A DNA stretch of 64,000 bases from positions 1,508,231 through 1,572,230 of the forward strand of contig NZ_FXLN01000004.1 in assembly GCF_900176635.1 (NCBI RefSeq), read 5' to 3'. Position numbers and translations under genes: made by a program. Under the pieces are notes generated by a model. It searched no databases. It was not told the origin of the DNA and saw only the letters and a list, made by a program, of their open reading frames with translations. Below are positions 40,309 through 48,998 of this stretch, one piece after another. Each line of letters begins with the position of its first letter. The stretch's first letter is position 1. The stretch comes from Clostridium merdae (GTDB lineage: Bacteria > Bacillota > Clostridia > Oscillospirales > Acutalibacteraceae).

Positions 40309-41112
40309 TTATAATCGATCGTTCAGAGTTTGTACCATTTCACCGGAATATTTTGGGCTCTTTTTCTTCTTCTCCGGTTTCACCTTTTTTCCCTTGAGGA
40401 GCTTTGCTTTGTTGTATACCTTTAAAAGATCCTCACTGAAATTTTTACTTAGGCTTTCAACGGCCTGTTCGTCGTTCATACCATTGAGAAGCACAATGGT
40501 AATCAAAGAGCGAACATCCAGATCTCCATGCTCGTACATATCATTTAAAACATTGCATAGCTTTTTAAACGGCTCGGTATTCGGGTACGTTTTTGCAAGC
40601 TGCTCTACACGGCCAACTACATGCTCACGTGTAAAGGTAACGCTGCGCACCGTACCATAGGTTGCTTTCTCTTCTGCAATTTCACCACGCAGCTCAGGGA
40701 AAATACTGGCTAAGCGGTTAAAGAAAAAGAGCGGGTCGGTTGTTGCGTCCTCATCCTTTTTCTTTCTTTTTTTCTGCTGGCGAACGATTTCTTTACGGCT
40801 GCTGCCGCCCAGTGTTTCAGCAAAATCCTCTGCAATGCTCGTTGCATTCGCCATTGAGTCTGTTTCGGGGTCAAATACCCAAGTGGAAAGCTTTTTCCAC
40901 TCTTTGTCCTCTTTACCGTCGGCTACTGAGCCGGTGCGCAGGTGAAACAGCTTGGCCTTCTTCTCGTACAGCACGCTGTATGCCGTATCCTCACTGAGAT
41001 ACATCGCAGCTTTTCCCTGTTCCTCCTGTACGTCCTCCTTTCTTTCGAATCCTTGCTCCACAAGAACGGAACGTACCTTTTCGGCAATCAGGTCAAATGC
41101 TTTTTGTTCCAA
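40309..41112 (-). CDS. Lysine/glutamate-rich hypothetical protein
   Basis: 267 residues, cytoplasmic, not recognised with confidence. N-terminal half (MEQKAFDLIAEKVRSVLVEQGF; AAMYLSEDTAYSVLYEKKAKLFHLR; WVFDPETDSMANATSIAEDFAETL) reads as a compact alpha/beta domain. A lysine cluster (QQKKRKKKDED) links it to a helical second half (LNDMYEHGDLDVRSLITIVLLNGMND) ending in a KKVKPEKKKKSPK tail, suggesting nucleic acid or ribosome contact. Start codon TTG (41110-41112) with AGGAG nine bases upstream. It sits directly upstream of rpmG in the same direction but behind its own terminator. Confidence 0.75.
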   Translation of the reverse strand: MEQKAFDLIAEKVRSVLVEQGFERKEDVQEEQGKAAMYLSEDTAYSVLYEKKAKLFHLRTGSVADGKEDKEWKKLSTWVFDPETDSMANATSIAEDFAETLGGSSRKEIVRQQKKRKKKDEDATTDPLFFFNRLASIFPELRGEIAEEKATYGTVRSVTFTREHVVGRVEQLAKTYPNTEPFKKLCNVLNDMYEHGDLDVRSLITIVLLNGMNDEQAVESLSKNFSEDLLKVYNKAKLLKGKKVKPEKKKKSPKYSGEMVQTLNDRL

Positions 41113-41432
41113 TTGTCATCACTCCTGCTATTATAATCAATCCATCGATTTAAATCGGTTTTATGGCAAAGCAACCATTGAACAAGCTTCTGCTTGTCCA
41201 AATCTTGTCCAAATACAGTACAAAAGAAACGATTGCAAATACAAAAATACGTAATTAAGTATACACTACTTTTTACAGATTGTCACTAGGGCTAATTTTG
41301 TAAAGCGAGAAAAGATATTTGACAATTTTCACTTTCTTCTTTTATGGAAGCAAAATAAACGCAACTCCCTTCATAGTTATCTTACAAAATAAAACGTAAA
41401 ATAATGCAGTAAATATTGCTAGGAGAGAATCA
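41113..41432. other. Intergenic region, AT-rich
   Basis: Nothing firmly recognised. On the plus strand TTGACA occurs at about 41320 with a weak TTATGG 17 bp later that might serve the next gene. A short direct repeat (CTTGTCCAAAT twice) lies near 41194-41215. Confidence 0.3.
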
Positions 41433-41648
41433 ATGATGTATTTAAACAAAAGGAATATTGCTCGTGATGTTCTCATCGGCTTCATCCTTTACGCTTCTAC
41501 AAAGTTGCCTAGAATAGCAGCTCGCTTTTTCAGCAGCCCATCCATAGATATTCAATACACACTCACCTGTCTGTTTTGGTTTGTCTTTCTCTTGTATATT
41601 GCACACTGTATTAAAATGCTATTCGCTGGTGAGTACAAAGAAGACTAA
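41433..41648 (+). CDS. Small membrane protein, unknown
   Basis: 71 residues, not recognised. Two hydrophobic stretches: a weak one (VLIGFILYASTKLP) and a clear helix (YTLTCLFWFVFLLYIAHCI), with a charged C-terminus (AGEYKED). AGGAGAG precedes tandem ATG codons at 41433 and 41436. Followed by a hairpin that may be its terminator. Real translation is plausible but not certain. Confidence 0.55.
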   Translation: MMYLNKRNIARDVLIGFILYASTKLPRIAARFFSSPSIDIQYTLTCLFWFVFLLYIAHCIKMLFAGEYKED

Positions 41649-41664
41649 AACTCTGTAATTTAGA

Positions 41665-41711
41665 TACTGCCCTCACTCCATGCAAAATTCATTTGGGGTG
41701 ATGGCAGTTTT
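41665..41711 (+). terminator. Terminator of the small membrane protein gene
   Basis: ACTGCC-TCAC arms with GTGA-TGGCAGT around a loop of about 20 nt, followed by TTTTC. Confidence 0.6.
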
Positions 41712-41736
41712 CATATTGTTTACAACGAATTTCGCA

Positions 41737-41765
41737 TTGCATGCAACACCCACTTATGCTATGAT
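41737..41765 (+). promoter_or_regulatory. ddl promoter
   Basis: TTGCAT (41737-41742), 17-bp spacer, TATGAT (41760-41765). Confidence 0.7.
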
Positions 41766-41885
41766 ATATATTTGAAATATTGTATCTTAACGCAGTGCAT
41801 GAACCGTGCTTTGGCCGGCGTATGATATAGCAGTGTACACCATACCGGAGCGCTCGCGATTTTGCAAGGATACGGAGGGAATATC

Positions 41886-42959
41886 ATGTCAAAAACTACT
41901 GTCGCCGTTTTGTTCGGCGGCTGCTCTACCGAGCATGAGGTTTCGCGTGTTTCCGCGGCCTCTGTCATTCAAAATATTCCGCAGGATAAATATGATGTTG
42001 TGAAAATCGGTATTACAAAGGAAGGCCGCTGGCTCCTGTTTACGGGTGATTCCGAACAAATGCAAGACGGAAGCTGGGAAAACCACCCCGCCAACCGCTC
42101 TGCTCTCATTTCGCCGGACCGCACCGTCCATGGTATTTTGGCACAAACCGAAACCGGCTTTGAAACCATTCCCGTAGATGTGGTGTTCCCGGTACTGCAC
42201 GGTAAAAATGGCGAAGATGGTACATTGCAAGGCCTTTTGCAAATGGCAGGTATTCCATTTGTTGGCTGCTCCTCGCTTGTTTCTGGTGTGTGTATGGATA
42301 AAGCGATTACCAACAGCTTGCTTGAAACTGCGGGAATCCCACAAGCACATTACTTGTGGTTCTTTACCGATAATTACCTAACGAGTTCGGAGAAAATTCG
42401 CAAAAAGATTGAAGCGCGCCTTGGCTACCCCGTATTCGTAAAGCCGGCTAACTCTGGCTCTTCCGTCGGCGTTAGCAAGGTCAGTTCACCCGAGGAACTG
42501 GATGCCGCCATTCAGCTTGCGGCACGCGAAGACATTAAAATTGTAGTAGAAGAAGCGATTGTAGGGCAAGAGGTAGAATGTGCCGTCTTGGGTCTTTCCC
42601 GACCGGAAGCATCTATTGTTGGAGAAATTGCATCTGGTGCAGAATTCTACGATTACGATGATAAATACAAGACCGGGGCGGCAAAACTATTCATACCCGC
42701 CCATATCTCAGACGAAACAGCAGAAGAAGTGCGGCAAAATGCAATGAGAGCGTACCGTATGCTCGGGTGCAGTGGTCTTGCCCGCGTTGATTTTTTTGTG
42801 CGTAACAGCGATGGCGCAGTACTCCTCAATGAGCTTAATACCCTGCCGGGCTTTACCAGCATCAGCATGTACCCCAAGCTTTGGGAGGCCTCCGGCCTAT
42901 CTTACCCCGATTTACTCGACCGCCTGATTCAGCTTGCGTTTGAGAAAGTTTATTTCTAA
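41886..42959 (+). CDS. ddl: D-alanine-D-alanine ligase
   Basis: 357-residue ATP-grasp enzyme that joins two D-alanines for peptidoglycan precursors. N-terminal VAVLFGGCSTEHEVSRVSA (binding-loop glutamate in EHEVS), VVFPVLHGKNGEDGTLQGLLQ, ATP-grasp loop VKPANSGSSVGVSKV, ARVDFFV, and the magnesium and substrate loop NELNTLPGFTSISMYPKLW ending the active site. The position corresponding to the Tyr/Phe switch between D-Ala and D-lactate was not resolved. ATG at 41886 is six bases after GGAGGG. Confidence 0.96.
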   Translation: MSKTTVAVLFGGCSTEHEVSRVSAASVIQNIPQDKYDVVKIGITKEGRWLLFTGDSEQMQDGSWENHPANRSALISPDRTVHGILAQTETGFETIPVDVVFPVLHGKNGEDGTLQGLLQMAGIPFVGCSSLVSGVCMDKAITNSLLETAGIPQAHYLWFFTDNYLTSSEKIRKKIEARLGYPVFVKPANSGSSVGVSKVSSPEELDAAIQLAAREDIKIVVEEAIVGQEVECAVLGLSRPEASIVGEIASGAEFYDYDDKYKTGAAKLFIPAHISDETAEEVRQNAMRAYRMLGCSGLARVDFFVRNSDGAVLLNELNTLPGFTSISMYPKLWEASGLSYPDLLDRLIQLAFEKVYF

Positions 42960-43000
42960 CCACGGTACTTTCGGCTTACGGAAGATACCGCAAGGAGAGG

Positions 43001-43471
43001 ATGTTCCCCATGCAAGAGAACTATTGGATTGATATCATCGGCCGCCAAAAAATTGACGACGATGTGGGAGAAATAAAGCTTACTACGCTCGGCTCTTATG
43101 TAACAAAGGGCGATACACGTTTTATTGTATATAAAGAATACGACGCTGACCGCAACAACGAGTCTACCACCTCTGTATTAAAGGTTGATGGCAACAATAC
43201 CGTTACCTTAATGCGCGGCAGTGGCAACACCCGTTTAATTCTCGAAAAAGGGAAGCGCCACCAGTGCCAATATGACACCGGCTTTGGCGCACTGCTCGTA
43301 GGCGTATTCACCAGTGAAGTAGACTCGCGCCTGCATGATAAAGGCGGTGAGCTAGCCGTAGATTATACGCTGGATATTAATGCGGATTTGTCCAGCATCA
43401 ATGAAATTCGGATAACCATCAAGGAGGCAGAACACAAAGATGTCAAAAATAGTACAGCAAGCAACGGATGA
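43001..43471 (+). CDS. DUF1934 (YwiB-like) beta-barrel protein
   Basis: 156 residues, lipocalin-like family of unknown function. Visible pattern: EIKLTTLGSYVTKGDTRFIVYKEYDAD, NTVTLMRGSGNTRLILEKGKRHQCQYDTGFGALLVGVFT and LAVDYTLDINADLSSINEIRITIKE, typical of DUF1934. In many Firmicutes it lies next to argS, as here; its last 32 bases overlap the argS start. Start may be 43001 or 43010. Confidence 0.88.
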   Translation: MFPMQENYWIDIIGRQKIDDDVGEIKLTTLGSYVTKGDTRFIVYKEYDADRNNESTTSVLKVDGNNTVTLMRGSGNTRLILEKGKRHQCQYDTGFGALLVGVFTSEVDSRLHDKGGELAVDYTLDINADLSSINEIRITIKEAEHKDVKNSTASNG

Positions 43472-45131
43472 GCTAAGAGAAGCTATATTAAACGCCGTAG
43501 GGCGTGCAGTCGCAGCAAACGAGCTGCCGGGTGAGCCGATGCCCGCCTTTACCCTTGAAATTCCAGCTGACCGTACCCACGGAGATTGGTCCGCCAACGC
43601 GGCGTTGGTTTCTGCTCGTGCATTCCGTTTGCCCCCACGCAAAATTGCGGAGCTCATCACAAAACACTTGGTTTTAGATGGGACTTATTTTGACCGTATT
43701 GAAATCGCAGGACCGGGCTTTCTCAACTTTTTCTTTTCCTCCCGCTTTTATGTGGACGTATTAAAGGATATTTCTGCATTGGGCAGCGATTATGGCCGCA
43801 GTGACTACGGCAAGAAGAAAAAAGTGATGGTCGAATTTGTTTCTGCCAATCCCACCGGTCCCATGCACATGGGCAACGCCCGTGGCGGTGCGTTGGGAGA
43901 CTGCCTTGCCGCTGTATTGGATATGGCAGGCTACGAGGTTTGGCGTGAGTTCTATGTTAACGACGCCGGTAACCAAATTGAAAAGTTTGGCTCTTCCCTC
44001 TCTGCCCGTTACCAACAGCTATTTTTGGGCGAAGATGCCATAGAGTTCCCAGAAGACGGCTACCAGGGCGAAGATATTAAGGACAATGCAAAGGCATATG
44101 CCGAGGTATTCGGTGAAAAGCTAATGCAGTGTGACGAAGAAACCCGCCGCCGTGAGCTGGTAGAATACGTGTTGCCTCGCAACATTCAGAAAATGAAGGA
44201 TGACCTTAAAAAATACCGCATTGAATACGACCAGTGGTTTTTGGAAAGTACACTGCACAATAACGGCGAGCTGAAAGAAGCACTGGATATTCTATCGCAG
44301 TGCGGCGCTACCTATGAAAAGGACGGTGCTTTGTGGTACCGTGCTACCGACTTTGGCGCCGAAAAGGATGAGGTTCTCGTTCGCCAGAACGGCAACCCCA
44401 CCTATTTTGCGGCAGATATTGCATACCATCGCAACAAAATTATGCGTGGCTACGAGCTGTGCATTGACGTATGGGGCGCCGACCACCATGGTCACGTTGC
44501 CCGTATCAAGGGAGCTCTAGATGCTGTCGGTCTCTCCGGCAAGCAGCTCGATGTTATCCTCATGCAGCTTGTTAAGCTTACCAGGGATGGTCAGGTGGTT
44601 CGCATGAGTAAGCGTACCGGCAAAGCCATTCAGTTGGCCGACCTGCTTGATGAAGTTCCTGTGGATGCGGCACGCTTCCTGTTTAACATGCGTGAGCCAA
44701 ATTCGCAGATGGAATTTGACCTTGATTTAGCCGTACAGCAGGATTCGCAGAATCCTGTATATTATGTTCAGTATGCAAACGCCAGAATTTGCAGCATTTT
44801 ACGTAACATTGAGAGCGATGGCTTTACGCCGCGTGCTTGCACCGAAAGTGAGCTTGCGCTTCTTACTGCACCGGAAGAGCTGGAGCTGATTCGCCACCTC
44901 TCTTCCTTTACCGATGAAATTGTGCAGGCTGCTAAGGATTACGACCCCGCTCGCATCAACCGTTACGTAATTACTGTGGCAACCCTGTTCCACAAATTCT
45001 ACAATGCTTGCCGCGTGCGCGGCGAGGAAGAAAGCCTGATGGCAGCAAGACTCGCTCTTTGCACCTCGGTTTCTACCGTAATTCGAAACGTGCTGAGCAT
45101 GTTTAAAATTTCCGCACCGGACAGCATGTAA
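43440..45131 (+). CDS. argS: Arginine-tRNA ligase
   Basis: 563 residues, class I synthetase. N-terminal tRNA D-loop binding domain (FTLEIPADRTHGDWSANAAL), HIGH-type motif FVSANPTGPMHMGNARGGALGD, KMSKS-type loop RMSKRTGKAIQLADLLDEV, and the DALR anticodon-binding domain at the C-terminus (YVITVATLFHKFYNACRV). ATG at 43440 lies within the end of the DUF1934 gene after AAGGAGG, indicating coupled translation. Confidence 0.97.
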   Translation: MSKIVQQATDELREAILNAVGRAVAANELPGEPMPAFTLEIPADRTHGDWSANAALVSARAFRLPPRKIAELITKHLVLDGTYFDRIEIAGPGFLNFFFSSRFYVDVLKDISALGSDYGRSDYGKKKKVMVEFVSANPTGPMHMGNARGGALGDCLAAVLDMAGYEVWREFYVNDAGNQIEKFGSSLSARYQQLFLGEDAIEFPEDGYQGEDIKDNAKAYAEVFGEKLMQCDEETRRRELVEYVLPRNIQKMKDDLKKYRIEYDQWFLESTLHNNGELKEALDILSQCGATYEKDGALWYRATDFGAEKDEVLVRQNGNPTYFAADIAYHRNKIMRGYELCIDVWGADHHGHVARIKGALDAVGLSGKQLDVILMQLVKLTRDGQVVRMSKRTGKAIQLADLLDEVPVDAARFLFNMREPNSQMEFDLDLAVQQDSQNPVYYVQYANARICSILRNIESDGFTPRACTESELALLTAPEELELIRHLSSFTDEIVQAAKDYDPARINRYVITVATLFHKFYNACRVRGEEESLMAARLALCTSVSTVIRNVLSMFKISAPDSM

Positions 45132-45253
45132 GCACATCTTTAATTGCGCATGCATTTATATTTTATACTCCCTTTTTAATGATCAAATATCACTAGCATT
45201 ATTTAGAGCGTCTTATCGTATTTATAAGGGATCAATTTCAGGAGGATGTCATC

Positions 45254-46456
45254 ATGAACGTTCCTTGGAGGCTGCCTTTTCTTTTGGGCGGCCCTGCCGC
45301 AGAAGATTTTCACATTTCTTCTGCCGGCGACGATCTGAGTGCAGAGCAATGGCTGCTTCAGAACGGTGAACTGCTGCGACAAAAACAGGAGGAGTGGCTC
45401 AGTGCCGGTATTGGCGGGCTATGTGCTCCCACTGCTTTTTCTCATGTTTTTTTACCGGACCACCGCGAAGCCTCACAGGAGCAGGTGCGCCTGCTTAACA
45501 CCGGACTTTTAGAGATTTCGAAAGCAGCGGCACAGCGCTTTGGGGTACCGGTAGGTGCGCGAATCGGCAGCAGTGAGCTATTTGTTCCGCCATACGGTCA
45601 AGCAGATTTCGATGACATTTTCAACGGCTACCGTGACCAAGTTCGTGTATTAGAGCAAAGCGGAGCAGACTTTGTTCTAATTGAGAATCAAACTTCCATG
45701 GCAGATATGAGAGCAGCGGTGCTCGCATCGCGCACCTCAGACTTCCCGGTATTTGTCACCTTAACGGTAGACGAAAGCGGCAAAACACTTACCGGTGGTT
45801 CTTTACTTCCCGCTGTTATTACCTTGCAGGCGATGGGAGTTGAGGCCATTGGACTCGGCGGTTCTATGACTCCGCTCGAAATGCTGCCTCTTTTAAAAGA
45901 GGTTATGCCGCATGCTTCGGTTCCATTGTGTGCAATTCCCTCGGCAAACGACCTCACTCCGGATGCGTTTGCATTGCAGGCAATGGCATTATTGCATGCG
46001 GGAGTGCCGTTCTTGGGCATTGGGGGCGACCAAACAGCAGAACATTGGCGTAAGCTAAACCAATGCGCGCAGAAGCCCTTTACGTTTGAATCGGATTACG
46101 AGGACGCCGACAATTATGCCGCCGCAACAGAAAATGAGGCTTTTTTCTTGGGAAGCGACATCACACTGAGCGAACCAATTGAATGCTCCATTGCACTGGA
46201 AGAGGATTTAATCGACTTGGACGATGAGCAGGTAAGCGCCGCTCTCATTGAGCTCAACACGTTGGATGACGTAATGTTGCTCTCTCAGTTTGCTTCGTTT
46301 AGCCGTTTACCACTTGCCGTGCATACAGACAACCGTAACATTCTAGAAGCCGCACTGCGCTACGTGCAGGGGCGATTGATTGTAGACTCCAACTGCCAAA
46401 TTGAGCTAGAGCTCATAGAACGTACCGCAAGCAAATACGGCGCTATCGTTTATTAG
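45254..46456 (+). CDS. Methionine-synthase-like protein with degenerate homocysteine domain
   Basis: 400 residues. About residues 1-285 follow the homocysteine S-methyltransferase barrel: LGGPAAEDFHISSAG, GIGGLCAPTAFSHVFLPDH (family GADIIETNTF position), GADFVLIENQTSMADMRAAVLA (family E-T), VFVTLTVDESGKTLTGG. The zinc-cysteine sites are lost: GVEAIGLGGSMTPLEMLPLL stands where GxNC is expected, and FLGIGGDQTAEHW where GGCCGT is expected. The C-terminal part (PLAVHTDNRNILEAALRYVQ then RLIVDSN) matches the start of a MetH pterin-binding domain but is truncated. A corrinoid- or folate-related binding role is possible, but methyl transfer to homocysteine by the normal zinc mechanism is not. ATG after AGGAGG. 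Confidence 0.8.
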   Translation: MNVPWRLPFLLGGPAAEDFHISSAGDDLSAEQWLLQNGELLRQKQEEWLSAGIGGLCAPTAFSHVFLPDHREASQEQVRLLNTGLLEISKAAAQRFGVPVGARIGSSELFVPPYGQADFDDIFNGYRDQVRVLEQSGADFVLIENQTSMADMRAAVLASRTSDFPVFVTLTVDESGKTLTGGSLLPAVITLQAMGVEAIGLGGSMTPLEMLPLLKEVMPHASVPLCAIPSANDLTPDAFALQAMALLHAGVPFLGIGGDQTAEHWRKLNQCAQKPFTFESDYEDADNYAAATENEAFFLGSDITLSEPIECSIALEEDLIDLDDEQVSAALIELNTLDDVMLLSQFASFSRLPLAVHTDNRNILEAALRYVQGRLIVDSNCQIELELIERTASKYGAIVY

Positions 46457-46509
46457 TAATTTATTTTGGGTATTTCTAAGATAAAACTCGCTTTTATTCT
46501 GAGAATGAA

Positions 46510-46545
46510 TTAAGCGGACAGCAAAAATGCTGTCCGCTTAATTTC
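46510..46545 (+). terminator. Terminator of the MetH-like gene
   Basis: TAAGCGGACAGC with GCTGTCCGCTTA, 6-nt loop, followed by ATTTC. Confidence 0.8.
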
Positions 46546-46618
46546 TAAGTATAAATCTCCTGTTTTTTGTGCAGTGGATTTGCTTATGTGAGATACAGAA
46601 TGAAATGTTATATTAGCA

Positions 46619-46656
46619 GAAAAGGCATGGGTCAAACGACCCATGCCTTTTTCATT
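46619..46656. terminator. Terminator of the CAP protein gene
   Basis: AAAAGGCATGGGTC and GACCCATGCCTTTT around AAAC, with T runs on either strand; stops transcription from both sides. Confidence 0.88.
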
Positions 46657-46720
46657 TATCCATTCAAAAGAATGTTTTAATAAGGATGAACTAATCTTTC
46701 GAAGTTCCAGCCTGGCGAAA

Positions 46721-47878
46721 TTAGCCGATGAACTCCTGTGTCCAATAGTTGCCGGATGCTACATAGCCTACACCAATTTCAGTATAAGAGCTATTCAGAA
46801 TGTTTGCCTTATGTCCGGGAGAATTCATCCAGCCTTCCATAACGGCTTCGGGAGTACGGTAGCCCATAGCAATATTCTCGCCAGCGGTGCGGTACGTAAT
46901 TCCAAACTGCTTCATCATGTCAAAGGGAGAGCCGTAGGTGGGGCTGGTGTGAGAGAAGTAGTTTTTATCGTGCATGTCCTGCGATTTTACGCGGGCCACA
47001 TCAGAAAGCTTCAGGTTCATTTTCAGTGCCTTCAAACCAACCTTTGCGCGCTCCTGGTTTACCAACTCAACAACACGCTCTTCAAAAGTAAGGGAATCGG
47101 ACGGTTTTGTGGAAGAAACCGTGCTTGAGTTTCCATTGCTGGAAGAAGGTACGCTAGAAGAACTGGAAGCGGGGGTGCTAGAGGAAGGTGCGCTAGAAGA
47201 CGGTGCGCTAGAAGAAGAGCTAGAGGAAGGTGTGCTGGAGTTGGACTGGCTGCTGGAAGACTCGGAAGGCTTGCTGGGGGTCTGGCTGCTGGTAGAACCG
47301 CAGGAAGAGCCAGAGCAATTGTTCCCTGTTTGTGTGCAGTCTGAACCACTGCAATTATTTTTACTTGGCACCGAGTAGCCGCAACGCTCTAAAAGATCTT
47401 GGAAGCAATTCGGTATAGCCACTGCACAGCCGTTTGAGGCTTTGTTGGCGCACGCAGCCTGCTTGCACGACACCTGATTTAATACAGCAGACAAATCAGG
47501 GATAGAAGTTGCCTTGGGGCAATTACTTGTTGTTTGGGCTTTTACCGCAGTGTTATTGCAGTTGGAACCCGTAGCCGCCTTTACGGCAGTGTTATTGCAG
47601 TTGGAGCCCGTAGCGGCCTTTACTGTGGTATTGTTGCAGTTGGAACCTGTAGCTCCCTTTACAGCGGTATTCGCTTTACCAGCATTGGCCAGTGCCTGAT
47701 TTACCGCTTTTTCAACGTTACTAGAGCAAGCACTCGTATTTTTCACAGTGCTTGTGGGGCAGGAAGTTGCCTTCCCTGCGGTTGGAACAGCCTTTTGCTG
47801 GAATGCAACCGCTGAAGCAGTTACGCTGGAACCCACGGCTACCGCAATCACTGCGGCATATAACCTATGTAATTTCAT
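46721..47878 (-). CDS. Secreted CAP-domain protein with Cys repeats
   Basis: 385 residues. Signal peptide (YAAVIAVAVGSSVTASAVA). Residues about 70-120 hold three to four 13-residue repeats of the type KAATGSNCNNTAV, followed by further cysteines (SCKQAACANKASNGCAV; NNCSGSDCTQTGNNC), a Ser/Pro linker of about 75 residues, and a C-terminal CAP/SCP domain: VVELVNQERAKVGLKAL, KSQDMHDKNYFSHTSPTYGSPFDMM, AGENIAMGYRTPEAVMEGWMNSPGHKANILN, EIGVGY. This CAP form resembles YkwD and spore-coat-associated proteins of Clostridia. More than 15 cysteines outside the domain suggest a cross-linked extracellular or spore-surface protein. Confidence 0.9.
   Translation of the reverse strand: MKLHRLYAAVIAVAVGSSVTASAVAFQQKAVPTAGKATSCPTSTVKNTSACSSNVEKAVNQALANAGKANTAVKGATGSNCNNTTVKAATGSNCNNTAVKAATGSNCNNTAVKAQTTSNCPKATSIPDLSAVLNQVSCKQAACANKASNGCAVAIPNCFQDLLERCGYSVPSKNNCSGSDCTQTGNNCSGSSCGSTSSQTPSKPSESSSSQSNSSTPSSSSSSSAPSSSAPSSSTPASSSSSVPSSSNGNSSTVSSTKPSDSLTFEERVVELVNQERAKVGLKALKMNLKLSDVARVKSQDMHDKNYFSHTSPTYGSPFDMMKQFGITYRTAGENIAMGYRTPEAVMEGWMNSPGHKANILNSSYTEIGVGYVASGNYWTQEFIG
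47546..47662 (-). repeat. 39-bp tandem repeats in the CAP protein gene
   Basis: Three in-frame 39-bp units (47546-47584, 47585-47623, 47624-47662) plus a partial fourth, each encoding a 13-residue Cys-containing unit. Confidence 0.88.
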
Positions 47879-47922
47879 TCTTTCGTACCTCCTTGGTGTT
47901 TAGCTTGTAATAACTTGTCATA

Positions 47923-47950
47923 ATTGTAACATTTTTGTAACACATTGCAA
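47923..47950 (-). promoter_or_regulatory. Promoter of the CAP protein gene
   Basis: Minus strand TTGCAA (47945-47950), 16-bp spacer, TACAAT (47923-47928). The spacer and -10 include a direct repeat of TGTTACA. The remaining 47951-48187 is AT-rich with only a TATAAT near 48152 that may belong to the next gene. Confidence 0.6.
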
Positions 47951-48187
47951 GCTGTAAATAATGGCAAGTAGTCCTCCTAAATTGTTCCGCTCCTTAAATT
48001 AGCCTATTTTCAAGTGAGAAAAGGAAGTCTTTCATAGCAAAATAGAATGGGAAACACCGTAGAAAAATTCTAGGCGGCACCCCGTTTTGTAAATAATGTT
48101 AAAAGCAGTATCTTCTGGCATTTTGCTTTTCTCGGCTCCTTCTTTCCGCTATAATAATAGAATCAACTCTAGGAGGGACTTTCGTTC

Positions 48188-48838
48188 ATGCTGGAACCTT
48201 ATTTCATATTTGATTTAGACTCAACCATTACCCAAGAAGAAATTCTGCCTCTTTTGGCCCGACAGATTGGGCTGGAAGAAAAGTCGAGTGAGATTACAGA
48301 GCAGGCCAGACGCGGCCTTCTCCCCTTTAAAGAAAGCTATCAGCTTCAAATGGAGTTGCTGCGGCAAATATCCATTGAAGAAGCGCAAAATATAACGCGC
48401 GACATACCACTAAATGACCACCTGTCATGTTGGATACGCAGCCACCGAGACCGCTGTTTTATTGCAACGGAGCACCCCGATGTTTGGATGCTGCCTTTGC
48501 TCAAACGCCTAAACATGGAGGAACGCTGCTTTTCCTCTAAAACGGTTACAAGAAATGGGTACATAGACCGTATTTCTTTTTATCTGGATAAAAAAGAAAT
48601 CATCGGGCATTTCCCTACACCGGTTGTAGCAGTGGGTGATGGTGCCAGCGATGCAGAAATGCTGCGCCTCGCCACTACCGGTATTGGGTTTGGTGGGTCT
48701 CGTGCCATTGCACCCGCAGCTCGAGACAATGCCGACTATTGTGTATTCGACGAACAACAGCTTTGCGTTTTATTAGACCACCTTTCCTGCCCACAGCCGG
48801 TTGCCGCAACGGCGGTCGCCTCTTTTCTTCGCCCATAA
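48188..48838 (+). CDS. HAD-superfamily phosphatase (SerB-like, subfamily IB)
   Basis: 216 residues. Motif I FIFDLDSTITQEEILP (DxDxT with nucleophile Asp), motif II serine/threonine near FIATEHPDVWM, and motif III/IV VAVGDGASDAEMLRLATTGIGFGG, where GDGxxD binds magnesium. The cap is short and helical. This pattern fits phosphoserine phosphatase-like enzymes, but the usual SerB substrate loop is not evident, so the substrate is open. AGGAGGG precedes ATG. Confidence 0.82.
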   Translation: MLEPYFIFDLDSTITQEEILPLLARQIGLEEKSSEITEQARRGLLPFKESYQLQMELLRQISIEEAQNITRDIPLNDHLSCWIRSHRDRCFIATEHPDVWMLPLLKRLNMEERCFSSKTVTRNGYIDRISFYLDKKEIIGHFPTPVVAVGDGASDAEMLRLATTGIGFGGSRAIAPAARDNADYCVFDEQQLCVLLDHLSCPQPVAATAVASFLRP

Positions 48839-48951
48839 TACAGGTAGGCGATCGATTACCTTTTCTCGTTTTTTCTTAATATATTTTCTATTTTTTTATT
48901 TTAATTCTTTTCTTCGCAACCGTACATTGCTTAAAGCAAAGCTAAAAACAT

Positions 48952-48995
48952 AAAACAGGAGCTGCTTGAAGATTTTCAAGCAGCTCCTGTTTTTG
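48952..48995. terminator. Bidirectional terminator
   Basis: 19-bp perfect arms AAAACAGGAGCTGCTTGAA and complement around GATT, between convergent genes. Confidence 0.9.
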
Positions 48996-48998
48996 ATT

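Noticed and set aside
46974..47378. 134-codon plus-strand frame rich in Glu and Leu
   Set aside because: It is the antisense shadow of the Ser/Pro linker of the CAP-domain protein; low complexity keeps the opposite strand open.
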